Shown: one piece after another, positions 34,290 to 45,839 of the stretch
Numbering within the stretch: position 1 is the stretch's first letter
How the letters are laid out: the number at the start of each line of letters is the position of its first letter
Notes under the pieces: model-generated
Told to the model about the DNA's origin: nothing
The model's database searches: none
The model's input: only the letters and a program-made list of their open reading frames with translations
Made by a program: the position numbers and the translations under genes
DNA from: Climacium dendroides
Taxonomy: Eukaryota > Streptophyta > Bryopsida > Hypnales > Climaciaceae
Direction of reading: 5' to 3'
NCBI GenBank assembly: GCA_950106755.1
Contig: OX467091.1
Span: 9,875,538 to 9,939,537, forward strand
Length of the DNA stretch: 64,000 nucleotides

Positions 34290-34870
34290 GTTTTTGGAAG
34301 TAAAAGTAAAATCTTGCCCCCTATTTTGTACCGTGTTTAGGGTATATTATAAACCTCACCTAACTAATTTAGAGTCTCTAATTGCAAATATGAATTCAAA
34401 ATTTGCAAATTTTTTCATATGTAAAAATAATAATAAAATTTAAAAAATAGTTATAAATCGAGTTTTCACCTTGCTCGTCCTACTTTGTGCGACAAGTTTT
34501 CTATCCTACTTGGGGCAAACTACAACTTATTTCCAACAATGTCTTAAGCATTTTAGCATATGTCCAATTGGGCAAGGGAATATTGACAATGAAGATTGTA
34601 CTATTTTTTGCTAATTTTTCATCAAGTTTGAAATTAGTAGAAATTAAAGAACTGGATTACAGTCTCACTTATTCTGAATGCAAGGGTGAACCTATTTCCG
34701 AGAAGCACAAAACCAAAAAGTGATCTTAGCATTTACATTAGGTATCAATGTGTTATTTGTCACACAATAATAAAGGCTCTACCTAACATCATATTTCCCT
34801 CAATCATGAAAATGAAAATGGATCATCTTATCTTGTGTGAAAGGTCATATAGCTAGCTTACACAAGATCT
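34290..34870. repeat. repeat family M, copy M1
   Basis: Shares TTTTTCATCAAGTTTG.AATTAGTAGAAATTAA, GTGTTATTTGTCA.ACAATAAT.AAGGC and CATCATATT.CCCTCA.TCATGAA with M3 (63040-63500), and CAAATATGAATTCAAAATTTGCAAATTTT with 46740-46870 inverted and with 56930-57080. Confidence 0.65.
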
Positions 34871-34904
34871 AAAAACTAAGATTATTTAGTCTAAGTTTAC
34901 ATTT

Positions 34905-36262
34905 GAGGCCGTCCACTGTGAAAAGTGCCCAAAGTCATGGAATTCCACCAATTTTATGAAATTGATGTTATAAACACTGACTACTCTCACACACCATTCT
35001 CAAATTGGAAGTAAGGTAATTACCATACAGATTTGCAATCTAGGTACTATGGAGAAGCTATTTATGAGCTCTCATATTTTTCAGAGATTGAATTGTTTGA
35101 GAGAAGTCAATTGCAAAAAAAATGAAGACATTCTGACAAGAATTGAATTTTTTGTGATTTTTCAAAGCTGAAATGTAAAACTGTGAGTAGACCCTTGGTA
35201 AAGCATGACTGGACCATTGTTGAAGCGTGGGCTGATGTGTCCGCTCCCCAGTGCATTGCCATCATGATCATGGGTGAGTAAGATTGTGGTAATAAGATGG
35301 GCCAGTGACGGAAATGGGAGGAACCTGTAGGGGGGGGAATTGGGTAAATGGTGGTAATGGGTAGTTCTACCTTATAACATTCTTCTGAAATTCCTGTTTT
35401 GTTTTCACAGCCTACTTTCCTTGCATGAATTCCATATTTGGACGGAGTGTGGGTTGAGCTTCATGAATTGAAGTGCGCACCAAGTTTGTTTCCAAAAATT
35501 TCTCAAACTGGGGCATACAACATCATGGAGCAAGCACACACAACTGAAGCTTACCGTCCTTGTCAAGGGTGCTTTATTTCTTCCAAGGACCACCTCATCT
35601 TTAGTTGCTTTCCCTACAAAGGACGTGAATTACACAACTATTCTTATGAGGTTGGTTGCATTGTACTCTTTACAAATTTATGTGAGCTCCTATTTATATA
35701 TAAGATAATGTTCAAGTTGTCGGGGATTCTGCAAATTAAAATGCCAACGGGGAGGGCGGAGCTCGACAAGGAGGCATTTTAATTCACAGAATCTTCGACG
35801 ACGAGGGCATTGACTGGCATAAACTACGAGCAAAAAATGTCAAAGTTGGATGAAATCAATCGGATGAGAAATTATAGTTGGATAGGAAATCCATAATGCC
35901 CAGTTACATGGGTTTGTCCGTGTAATCGGGCATTCCAACCTCGTTGCACCCCAAAAGCCTCCTAGGAAATGAACGGTGCATTTTCTAGGAGTGGTTTACA
36001 AAGAATGTTAGGTTTAAAGCCAAGGTATCAACTAAGAATGCATGTGCAAAACATTTTTGTAGCAAATCGTAATGCAATTTTAAGTATTTACACCCAAACT
36101 AAGGAAGATTTTTGTGTTGTAAAGGCCTTCACATTGTGACATTTTTAAAGCCTCTCTAATCACTACATTAATTTATTGTGTTAATGCGAGTGATACTAAT
36201 TTTACCAAAAATTATATTATAATTTGGAAAACAATATAATTTTATAGAATTTGATATATTCT
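34905..36262. repeat. composite repeat R + C, uninterrupted copy
   Basis: Contains segment E (35000-35380, also at 59247-59590), segment D (35425-35700, also at 28990-29285) and segment C (36005-36262, also at 30021-30330). It supplies the empty sites for two insertions: the Tc1 element (35030-35031) and TTAA element G2 (TTAA at 36014-36017). A 114-codon frame at 35438-35782 covers segment D; the equivalent frame is not kept in the other copy, so I do not call a gene. Confidence 0.7.
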
Positions 36263-36692
36263 ATCTTTCATCTATAAAACAACACTTAGCATTACATAAA
36301 ATTTTGGGCCTATGGAGGTTTGTTGGAACGAGTTTGAAGGGGATTGTTTGTCAATTTAGATTTTCCTATACAATACATTATTTCCCTATCTTTGGCTGGT
36401 ATGCTTATAGAATCTTCATGAGAACAAATTTTGATTGGCTAGCTTGGAACCAATCACGAAAGTTAGAAGATGTGGTTGTTAGAAACATGTTACTATTTCT
36501 AACAACAATTATATGGAAATAGCCAAGTATGCCATTGTGAAGCGTCCCCTTAAAGGCCCAATTTTTTTTGTTGGTTCACGTAGACCGGTCCAATTTTGTT
36601 CACCAACCAATTCCATCCCCTTACTTAGGGCCCCTATTCCATCCAAAAAAGCATCCAAATCTGTTTGTTTCATTGACAAAGTAGTGAACTAA

Positions 36693-37370
36693 CCCCTTAA
36701 GTTCCTTGACTATGTTTTCACTAAAAATGCTCTAAAACTACTATTTCTAGTACAAGTGCCAAATTTTGGAAAAAAAACAATTCTAGACACATGTAACCAT
36801 ATGATGACTTGTAGTAACTATGTTGAATTGAGAACACATGGAAATAATTTCAGAAATTTCCAGTACATGGATTGCAAGATATGAGCTTTTGAATTCACAT
36901 AAATCCTTTTCTTGGCTCTACAAAAAAACGGACAATTACACTTCACAAATTCACATTTGTATGAAAAAATGTCCAAAATGGTGGTGCTTCTTTGAATTTA
37001 TTCTTCAAGGCAAGTTGGCTACATGTTTGAAATATTTTAGATCATTTGGAATTATACAACATATAGTTAAAAAATTGTAAGTAGAAAAGAATAGAAATTG
37101 ATCAAAATATTAAATAGTTAAGAATTTAGTTATGAAATTGAAAAATGCCAATCCTAGTGATGGTTGCAATGTTGTAATAAACAATCTACATTGTTTAATT
37201 TTATTTTTTCAAATAATATTAAAAACTGAATAAAATAAAAGACTTCAAATTTTATTTTAGAGTGGAGAATTCATATTCGTCCACAAACTAAAATTCCTCA
37301 TAACTTTTGACTCATTGATTCAAATGGAATGATTCAAAGCTTTACACACACGCATATACATATTTACATA

Positions 37371-37404
<34 letters not shown>

Positions 37405-37666
37405 TTCAAAACTAATTTCAAACTTTTTGTTCTTCAAAAATGTGATTTTTTCTAATTTGTCCGGATTGCCCATTTATAAAAGTTAAGTAATACATTAGGC
37501 CATAACTATTGACTCAGATTTCCAAATGTCTTGAATTTTAGTGCACATGAAAGATATTCCTTATGCACACCTTCTATTAAAATTTGGACTAAAAACATAG
37601 AAACCTCTAGTCATATGTACCTAAAATTGCTATGTTGTTAAATTTAGCAGGCTGATCCCCTGGGTG
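36693..37666. mobile_element. TTAA-family A copy A6 (inverted)
   Basis: The left end CCCCTTAAG follows CTAA (a one-base variant of TTAA) at 36689-36692; the right end is CCTGGGTG before TTAA at 37667-37670. It contains a microsatellite expansion at 37344-37404. The 80-codon frame at 36838-37080 has no sign of being real. Confidence 0.75.
37344..37404. repeat. CA/TA/TG microsatellite in A6
   Basis: ACACACGCATATACATA followed by a run of TA dinucleotides and TATG words. Other A copies have only a short CACATATATATA here. Confidence 0.85.
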
Positions 37667-37670
37667 TTAA

Positions 37671-37867
37671 TGATAAGGTGTCCATCCTTTATTAGTGAGT
37701 ACTTAAGGCGATTACGGGTTGTTTATGAGACATTGATGACTCCATTCTATGGACAATTTTTGTAATTTCAGAACAAATCACTTCAAAAATTCATATAAAT
37801 TACAGTTTTCATCAAAAAATTATAATTCTACTTGGTTTCGATTTGCGAAACAAGTGCACACCTTTAA
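37671..37867. repeat. repeat J, left part of the interrupted copy
   Basis: Matches 42422-42620 (CGATTA..GGTTGTTTATG, AAAAATTATAATTCTACTTGG, GAAACAAG.GCACA). It continues at 38542 after element I. Confidence 0.7.
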
Positions 37868-38537
37868 CCCCCAAACGTTAAGGCAAACATTTTGTGTCCG
37901 ATGGCTCATAGAGGATCTCCACTAAGGTAAAACATCCCATTGCGGTCAGATGACCCATAGCGGACACCTAACGACCCATGACAGTTTTTCAAGCCATAAT
38001 CAATGCCTAACCTGACACCCATGGAGTGATTAGTAACCTCATTAGGAGCACCCAATTTTTTAGTGTAAATCATGGTAGAATGTGACTTTTTCAAGGCCTT
38101 CCACATTAGAAATTATTGTGACTGCTTTAGGTGATTAAGATGAACATATTGGATATAGTTTTTGTTGGTTATCAGGTAGCCTACCGACTCTTTTGGATAG
38201 ATCAGTTCAAAAATTCATAACAAATTCATACATTGTTTGAAAAATGGAATTTCAATTGCTCTCACTATTTCTCATACTTGTCTTTACGTGGGAAAAATTT
38301 TGAAAAATTTCAGCAGTGGCATGAGGGCAGACTCGAAATTCTGACCACAATGGGATGCTTTACCTTATATAGGACAAAAGTGCAACTATTCATCCTCAAC
38401 ATTTTGCAAGAAAAGCGGAGGTCTTCTACAGTAGTTTGTCTTGCAATGAGTCTTGCTTTTACAGTTTTTTAAGCCAATACTACAAATGGTCATAAAAACA
38501 GATGATTTTCAAAGTCACCTTGTTGTCCTTTTAAGAG
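37868..38537. mobile_element. TTAA-flanked element I (670 bp)
   Basis: Flanked by TTAA at 37864-37867 and 38538-38541, with ends CCCCCAAACG and ..TTTTAAGAG that are weak inverses of each other and variants of the CCCCTAAAG end seen in family A. It splits repeat J. The paralogous copy of J at 42422-42690 runs through the site: between the shared GCACA and CTCG words both copies have the same spacing when TTAA is counted once. This is a second empty-site demonstration of a 4-bp TTAA duplication. No coding sequence recognised. Confidence 0.75.
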
Positions 38538-38541
38538 TTAA

Positions 38542-38610
38542 AAAAAATGTGCCCCTCGTGGAGTTGGGCCCCAAGATATTCACATTGCAAATCAGGATGG
38601 CAACAGGGCT
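38542..38610. repeat. repeat J, right part of the interrupted copy
   Basis: Matches 42625-42690: CTCGTG.A.TTG..CCCCAAGATA, then ATTGCAAAT.AGG.TGG. Confidence 0.65.
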
Positions 38611-38762
38611 TGTCCACCTTATGTTCTGTCAACCCATGTATCGGATGGGGACCGATGTCCTGAAGTGGCCCCGAGCGTCGTTGCCAGATGTCTACCGAAA
38701 AATTGTGTGACTTGTACCCAAACGGATTCTCATTCACACAACTTCCAAACCTCTCATTCAAG

Positions 38763-39038
38763 TAAGGTAGGGACACCCAAATGTGCCACTGACCTTAAAC
38801 TGCCATCTATACTCTATGTACACCTCCAAAATCAGTTCTGTACCTACGTGGAAGAAACGTTTTCAGAACCAAACTTTGTTCCTTCATAACTTCTGCATAC
38901 AGTATCCAAATGCCACGTTCTTTGGTGTGTTGGAACCTCCTTTCACTTGCCAACAAGAATGTATAAAAATTTGATCAGTCTAATAATAGAAAATGGGCTC
39001 AGTAGCAAAAAGTGGCGGTATTGGGTGTACCTACCTTA
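38763..39038. mobile_element. MITE family F, copy F1
   Basis: 276 bp from TAAGGTAGGGACACCCAAA to its near inverse GGGTGTACCTACCTTA. Copy F2 (40061-40346) is the same element in the opposite orientation. TTA/TAA at the ends may be a 3-bp target duplication or part of the inverted repeat. Short frames over it are shadows. Confidence 0.75.
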
Positions 39039-40057
39039 TTGCCAGCTTCAATGGGCACATTGGTCACTGGACGTGAGTAGGCTGGCCTGGCCTGGCCTTG
39101 TCAGACAGTGAGTCTGATATTTTGTTGCGGGTTTATCCGATCACCCCAATCAAAAGTGGGCGCCTCCGACCGACCGACGAGGCAATATTAAAATTGCCGT
39201 CACATGTCTTCCACAAGGCCAAGTGATTGTTAAGCATTAAGGGGGGAATCGCATCCCTAACCGCTTAAGCAATTTCAGGCATCTGTAGGGCGGGTTTGAT
39301 CGTTGGCAGTTTTTTTGTTTTTAAATTTTTTTTCCCCTGGCGATTTGTTGCTAGTGTCAGACGATTTTAGCCTATCTGAACTAATCCCTCCATAAATGCG
39401 CCACTGGTGTGAGGGCATGCAAGCCTCTACTGTTCCAACAAAAAAAACATTGATTCTCAGGGGAATTTTCGGATGTGCACAAAGAGAGCCTGCACGGTTG
39501 CAAGAAATTTTCAGATTTCTTTGCATGGAGACGGATTTATTACTGTCCATTTTGGAGCTCGACATTCTGTCTCTCCGCTATTGGTGTTGTAGGTCTCGCG
39601 GTTTCTGACCACAGAATGGACACCAAATGCGCCATTCATTTCGCACCAAACAACTGCAGCCACTTCAAAAACAAGCGGCATTCAATTCTGCTCATCCCAA
39701 GCTGCCACCTCGCGAAGCAATGGTACCATTCCCAAGCAGTGACTGTCTGAATGGATCATTTTATTTTTCTCAAACTGCACGGAATTACACCACCCTACAC
39801 TGCTAAAATGTAAAATGGGGGGATTGGGAATGGGATACCTCTACCTTAGTACACATGTGTTTTTCAAGTGTCCACCACCGATCCCTACACTGCGTAAAAT
39901 TAGCCAAGTTTCTACCCAAAAAAATCCTTGCACTACCAGGCAGTGCATTGTTAAGAGAAAGGGGCCTTTGTTGGAGACATTTCAGCCAAGACTGCAACAA
40001 ACAATAGAATTTGATAGTCAATTCACAACTTCCTCCTCATTGGAATTAACATTCTAC
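39039..40057. other. interval between inverted MITEs F1 and F2
   Basis: Less AT-rich than its surroundings, with overlapping frames of 70-96 codons on both strands (39275-39750). None resembles a known protein. AATGGG..TACCTCTACCTTAGT near 39820-39850 echoes the F end. Confidence 0.4.
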
Positions 40058-40060
40058 TTA

Positions 40061-40346
40061 TGGTAGGTATACCCAAAACCGCCACTTTTTGCTACTGAGC
40101 CTATTTTCTGTTATTACGCTGGTCAAATTTTCACATGTTCTTGTTGGCAAGTGAAAGGAGGTTCCAACACACCAGAGAACACATGCATATAGTATCCAAA
40201 TGCCAAAGTGTGTATCCAAAAGTTATTAAGGAACAAAGTTTGGTTCTGAAAACATTTCTTCCACATAGGTACAAAATTGATTTTGGAGATGTACATAAAA
40301 TATAGATGGCAGTTTAAGGTCAGTGACACATTTGGGTGTACCTACC
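40061..40346. mobile_element. MITE family F, copy F2 (inverted)
   Basis: Starts TGGTAGGTATACCC after TTA (40058-40060) and ends GGTGTACCTACC before TTA (40347-40349), which is also the target site of the adjoining Harbinger-like element. The two therefore abut with one shared TTA. It has an ~25-bp extra segment relative to F1. Confidence 0.75.
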
Positions 40347-40349
40347 TTA

Positions 40350-41389
40350 GGGTCTGTTCCCACCGAGTTGTAGATAGGAACGTTGTGATTACGTAAAGGG
40401 CCACCTCGAACTAGTCCAGCACTTTCCATCACTCTTTCCTTGTTTGCTACAGCTGATATCTGGCCTCACTATCGTGTTTCCCACAAGCTTGTGGGAAATA
40501 GTGGGGCTTCAACGCGCCTCGCCAAAGGGTTTGACTGACCTCTTCACTCCATCTTTGATGGTAGTGACAGTCCATTCTATCCCATCGTCGAGTCACTGAC
40601 CCCACCTGGCCTCAAATAACTTCACAAGTAATTTGAACTACAGTTCATCCTTTACTTGTGTCAAAAAAATTGAAAAACAAAAATATTTTCCAACTACAAT
40701 AAAGTTCCCTTTATTTGTATGTAGAGAGTTGGGAGATAAGCTTTTCAACTTTGTTAAGTTTTGAATGAGAAGTGAAGCTCAATATATATACATGGGTTGG
40801 TAGGATGTAGAATAAACAATGTGGGATAAGCAGAATTAGAGTAAACTCAACACTCATAATTAATTCAAAGTTCATTTTATTATGCCTACTTTTGAATTAA
40901 CTATGAGTGTTGAACTCCTACTTACTTTAATTTTACTTATCCCACATTGTTTGTTCTACCTTTTACCACCCCATGTGTATATAGTGAACTTCTCTTCATC
41001 CACTAGACTCAAAATAAGTTGAGGGTGCTTTTGAAACAACGCGAGGTAATGCATTGAAAGTTAATTTTTTGTGAATTTTATTTCGAAACCTTCAAATTAT
41101 TTTCATTTAATATTCATTAAGCCTCCCGGCTTGGCGCGTCAGCCATGGGGCAGAGTCCCCCTCTCCAATTCCACACGCCAAGGCTGCACTTGGCGCCCTT
41201 ACTAGAAGTGCAGCTGTGGCGATGCTCTGAACTACTAACGTTTTCTACGATGAGCGACCTTACCTGAGCACCAGCTCAGCACCCACGCAGGCTCGGCAAA
41301 TATGCTAATGTTCCTGTGGGAACCCCCCCTCCACTTTTACCTGTTCCTATCCTAATATTGCTGACATGATGACTGGTGGGAACAGACCC
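40350..41389. mobile_element. PIF/Harbinger-like non-autonomous element
   Basis: A perfect 15-bp terminal inverted repeat, GGGTCTGTTCCCACC at 40350-40364 and its inverse at 41375-41389, with TTA on both sides (40347-40349 and 41390-41392). GGG ends plus a TTA duplication are the pattern of PIF/Harbinger and Tourist elements. Length is 1040 bp with no transposase. It carries a palindromic segment (about 40750-41030) related to repeat family B and a GC-rich block at 41125-41345. Superfamily assignment rests on ends and target site only. Confidence 0.7.
40750..41030. repeat. inverted repeat inside the Harbinger-like element
   Basis: The left arm (about 40785-40875: GTAGAATAAACAATGTGGGA, CTCAACACTCATAATTAATTCAAA) is mirrored by the right arm (about 40890-40985: TTTGAATTAACTATGAGTGTTGA, TCCCACATTGTTTGTTCTAC). 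The right arm resembles the family B end at 45205-45320. Confidence 0.75.
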
Positions 41390-41392
41390 TTA

Positions 41393-42421
41393 GTCAATTT
41401 TGTGTTACAGTACTCCCAACAATCCTTCCCGACTTGCAAATTCCTTTCTTTTTCTATTTTCTTTTACTAGTACTCACTCGCTCTCTCTCAAGGTAGCCAA
41501 AGTTGATGCCTATTTGTCCTGAAGGTGGCATATTGCAGGAAACTCCATCAACTACACTAATGATGATAAATAGTGTTATGTTGTGATTAGTGTTATCTGG
41601 ACTTTTACCCCGTCATTCTAAACTTCAATTAGTTGGCATTTAGTGCTATGTTCACTTTTCGGAGTAATAATTTTTTTGAACATGTCATAGGTTTCTTGGT
41701 TTCATACGTTTTTCTTTGCATTTTGATGAAATAATTAAGTAACACTAAATGTAAACTTGTAAATAATTTATATCCAATAGTTGACAAATAGTGTCTATGT
41801 TGACATTTAGTGTTGGTAACATTAACTAAATTGTTGACAATTAGTGTTATGCTTCGTGATTAGTGTTGCCAACACTATTTATCATCATTAGTGTAGTTCT
41901 GGGGTCATAACCGGCTCAACAGACAAATGAATGCAACTCATGGAGTAATATGAATTTGCACTGTGGGTCTGGTTATAATTGCCCAGCAGGTGTTTCCCAA
42001 CGGTGGCTTTTGAATTGGCAGAGCTTTTCTGTGTGTAAGCTTATGTATGTCACTCAAAGAATGATACCTGCCATTTTTAATTCAATGGTCACATGCATGC
42101 CAATTGGGAACTGCATAACATAATTAGGTTATTAGGTTGAGCACTGGATGTTCTCCAAAGAGCAAAAATTGTTTGTCATTGTCAGCTGTTTTGGAAAATT
42201 CAATCAATCAATAAGTCAAGTCCCCAGGAACAATTGATGTTCTGGGAACTTGATACGACCAAAAAGATTAGTGTTCACAGTCCAATTCCATCAATAAACC
42301 AGCCCAATTTCGTTACTTATTTTTGGCCCCAATTTCACCTGAAATCTCTCCCAATTCCCTTCATTTTATGACAAAATTTAAAAAATTTAAAACAAAATCA
42401 AGAATTTTATGATAACAAGGG
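41393..42421. other. anonymous interval with TAGTGTTA words
   Basis: ACTAATGATGATAAATAGTGTTATG (41560-41584) is mirrored by AACACTATTTATCATCATTAGTG (41870-41893), forming the ends of a ~340-bp palindrome-flanked segment rich in TTAGTGTT. It starts and ends CACTAATGATG / CATCATTAGTG, so it may be another CACTA-type MITE. No gene. Confidence 0.5.
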
Positions 42422-42690
42422 ATAACGTGTCACTCCATTGATAAAGAATATCTCGTACTTGATTAAGCGATTTTAGGTTGTTTATGGGTTGTTTATAGCT
42501 CTAGTTTAGAGGCGGTCTTGTAATTTCGGGGTTGACCACTTAAAAAATTCATAAAAAGTACAAAGTTGATTGAAAAATTATAATTCTACTTGGGTTTGAC
42601 TCATGAAACAAGCGCACAACTCTGAAAAATATTTACCTCTCGTGAAATTGACCCCAAGATAGTTAGATTGCAAATTAGGGTGGTAATAGT
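42422..42690. repeat. repeat J, uninterrupted copy
   Basis: The continuous counterpart of 37671-37867 plus 38542-38610. Its position 42620-42630 is where element I sits in the other copy. Confidence 0.7.
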
Positions 42691-42734
42691 CATATCTACC
42701 TTCATGTATACAACCAAGAAGACATATAGAATTA

Positions 42735-43410
42735 GGTAGTAGTATCCATAACCATCTCCTCTCAAATCTTAAAAAATCTTGGAAAGTGAATAGATGTGAT
42801 GACAAGGATGTACTACATGTGAATATAAGACCATGGTGTTGGTATTAGGTGCATTTCTAGTTAGCTCTTTGAAAATTTACAACATATACTCATAGTGTTC
42901 AAATATTATATTTGAAAATGCATAGGATTTTTTTTCTCTTGCTAGTAGGGTCCAATAATTTGTTGGATGTCTATCAATAGACATCATGTCCAAAACTTTT
43001 AAATACATGGTTATGGGTGATGCTATCTTAAAAGGGAAGATTGACAACAAGCTTTGAAAAGATTTCAAATACGCCCTTCACGGTGCTCAAAGGCTAACCC
43101 ATAACCATCATTGTACCCCAAATCAGTCACCTCTAAAATCTTGGGAAATCTTGGAAAGTGAATAGGTGTGATTATAGGGATGTACTACATATAAACATCA
43201 GACCCTGGTGTTGGTATTAGGTGCATGTATAGTCGGCTCTTTGAAAATTCACAACTTATTCTCACATTGTCCAAATAATACATTTGAAAGTGCAGTAGAT
43301 TCTTTTTCTCTTGCTACTAGGGTCCAATAGTTTGTTAGATGTGTATTAATAGACATCATGTCCCAAACCCTTAAATTAATGGTTATGGCTGTTGCTACCT
43401 TATACTAGAT
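42735..43410. repeat. direct tandem duplication, period about 372 bp
   Basis: AATCTTGGAAAGTGAATAGATG..GGTTATGGGTGATGCTATCTTA (42775-43031) recurs diverged at 43147-43405 (CTTGGAAAGTGAATAGG..GGTTATGGCTGTTGCTACCTTA). Offset is 372 bp. Confidence 0.8.
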
Positions 43411-44734
43411 CAATCTTCAATTCTTCACTATTAACATTAAAATGTAAGTATTTACATCAATCTATTGAAAAGATGGAAAGAGCCTTGTTCAAGGCCATTG
43501 GCACGCACACCCAATTAGAAAAAAACACAACCACTGATCCAAATGAGAAAAAAATGCATCCCCCTCCAAAACCATCAATTTGCATTAGTGGGGAAAAATG
43601 TAGTTGTTGATTGAGCAATCATGAAAGATGACCTTGGCAATCGAACTTAGGATTTATGATATGGAATAAAATATATTTAATTTGATACTTGAGGAATACA
43701 ATATACATAATAAGGAATATACATACAATGTATGGAGTATGACATAATATACATACACAAGTATTGATATGGGATATGGTATCCCATATCAAGTTTTAAA
43801 AGACTACATATTTTCAACCGAAATCACCAATTTACGACCCCATTTGAACTTTCAAACTTCCAAACAACATAATTTTATGGTAAGTGCTGCAAATCCCAAA
43901 TGCAATTCCATTTTGAATGTCTATGCAACAAATAGATGTTCATGGACTATTTACTTGTCTCATTTGGCAAAGTTCTCACAAAGGTATGGCCCTTCATAGA
44001 TTCAGGTTCACTAAGAGCAGCATCACGCCTTCACCATGGCCCTTCTCTTAGCTATAACTTTGGGCTCATAGCTTAGAACCTTGTAATTTTTGTCATCTAA
44101 CTTTTGTTTTCTTAGCTTTTCAATGATATACAACATGCCATATTTTCACAAAGGATTCATTGGGAACCTCTCACTCCTAACTCTTTAGTGTCCTGGCGCC
44201 ACCGAGACACCCTCAAATTTGAATGGCTATAACTTTTCACCAACTAGTTCAAATCATGAGTTCTTTAGACCATTCAAAGTGTCTTTTCAAAGGCTTTCCA
44301 AGAATATGAGATACTTTACCATTTTCTTCTTAAGAATCACTCATTTTTCCTTCTTAGACTTTTGTAAGGCTTGAGAAGTCACCTCCAAGGTCCCCCTTGC
44401 TCAATAAAGCACTTCGGGCACCCCAAGGAGATAGGGATGTGAGAAGACTACAATACACATTGCAGTTCTATTCCTCCTCTACCTTTAAAGGAACATTAGA
44501 AGGAACTAGAAGAGGTGCATTTTTGGGGATTATTGACGGTCCCCTTACCATATTAAAGTTCCTAAAATTTCATGAGATTGTCTCATGGCTATAATTCTAG
44601 GATCCAAGAAGTAAATCTACAATAAATGAGAAATATCAATGTCATTTGACAAGTTTACCATCAAAAAAACACTTTTTGGCAAAATGTAAGATTTGCTTCA
44701 TTGTGGACATTTGGTGAGAAGCTAAGATGAAGAG
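43411..44734. other. anonymous interval
   Basis: Nothing recognised apart from repetitive TACATA words at 43670-43790. Confidence 0.4.
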
Positions 44735-45345
44735 GTTGTTGTTTATAATGAAATTTGTTGTTCATCATGAATCTTCAAAGGGTATAGGATAATTTGAAGA
44801 TGAAAGCTTGACCACTCATTGTCAAAACTTAAATATTGTATTTGAAGTAGAATTTTAAACCTTATTTAGTCATAGTAGAATAATTTTTTTCAAAAAACTT
44901 CGAACTAAAAGAAGTTGGAAAATCAAGATAACTTTCATCTCCAAAAATCCATTTGAGATTTAAATCCTTTAATCAAAAGTTATGGACAAAATTTAGAGAG
45001 GATGTTTGAAAATGTCAAAAAATTCCTTCCAAATCTTCTCCAAATTTTGTTCATAACTTTTGATTGGAGGATTTAAATCTCAAATGGATTTTTGGAGATA
45101 AAAGTTATCTTGATTTCCCAACTTCCTTTATTTCAAAGTTTTTATAAAGTTATACTACTATGCCTAAATGAGACCTAAAATCCTACTTCAAACACAATTC
45201 CTAAGTTTGACTTAACTATGAGCAATTGAGCTCCTACTAATTCTAATATACATATTCTACATGAATTGTTCTACCTCCTACCACCCTATATGTACATAAA
45301 AACTTCTCTTCTCATTTGGAATTTCAAGATAAGTTAAAATTGCTT
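44735..45345. mobile_element. family B foldback element B3, most complete copy
   Basis: Arms of about 200 bp: AAGTTGGAAAATCAAGATAACTTTCATCTCCAAAAATCC and further (44920-45000) are mirrored at 45050-45135. The outer arm TTTGAAGATGAAAGCTTGAC..CATAGTAGAATAA is mirrored more weakly at 45150-45235. The right end continues into CTACCTCCTACCACCCTATATGTACATAAA. Confidence 0.7.
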
Positions 45346-45839
45346 TTGAATCTATATAGGTTAATATTCAATGGATTCAAATTCAATTTTTTTATAGTTT
45401 AATATTCAAGCAATGAAACTACATCACATTGTATACCTCATTTGGCACTCCTTCTTGGCCCGGCCACCATGCAAATGCCCTGAAGGAAGGTAGATGAAGG
45501 AGGTCAAGCGTAGAGTTCCCAATGGAGGAGATAGGCCGGAAACACATTGGGAATACAAGTGAGTCCATTTTTCAAAGGTTGCCCAAAACCTTTCCTTGTA
45601 TATTATTCACAAACATTCTCAATTCTATAGGAAGGAGAAGATTTGTTTTTTCTAAAAAAATACTGAACTTGTAAAGCATTAGTATATCTTTCAATCTACC
45701 ATTTGGATTTCTAGGTTTCAAAATTATGTGGTGGCAAATGTGCTCAAAAAAATTATATTGTGCATTGTGAGCTCTTGGACATTGTTGCATTACAAGATTT
45801 CTTCAGATGTGCTCTATGTCTTTTTTGGCTTGAAATATT

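Noticed and set aside
35438..35782. 114-codon frame in repeat R
   Set aside because: Not preserved in the second copy of the repeat and no domain recognised.
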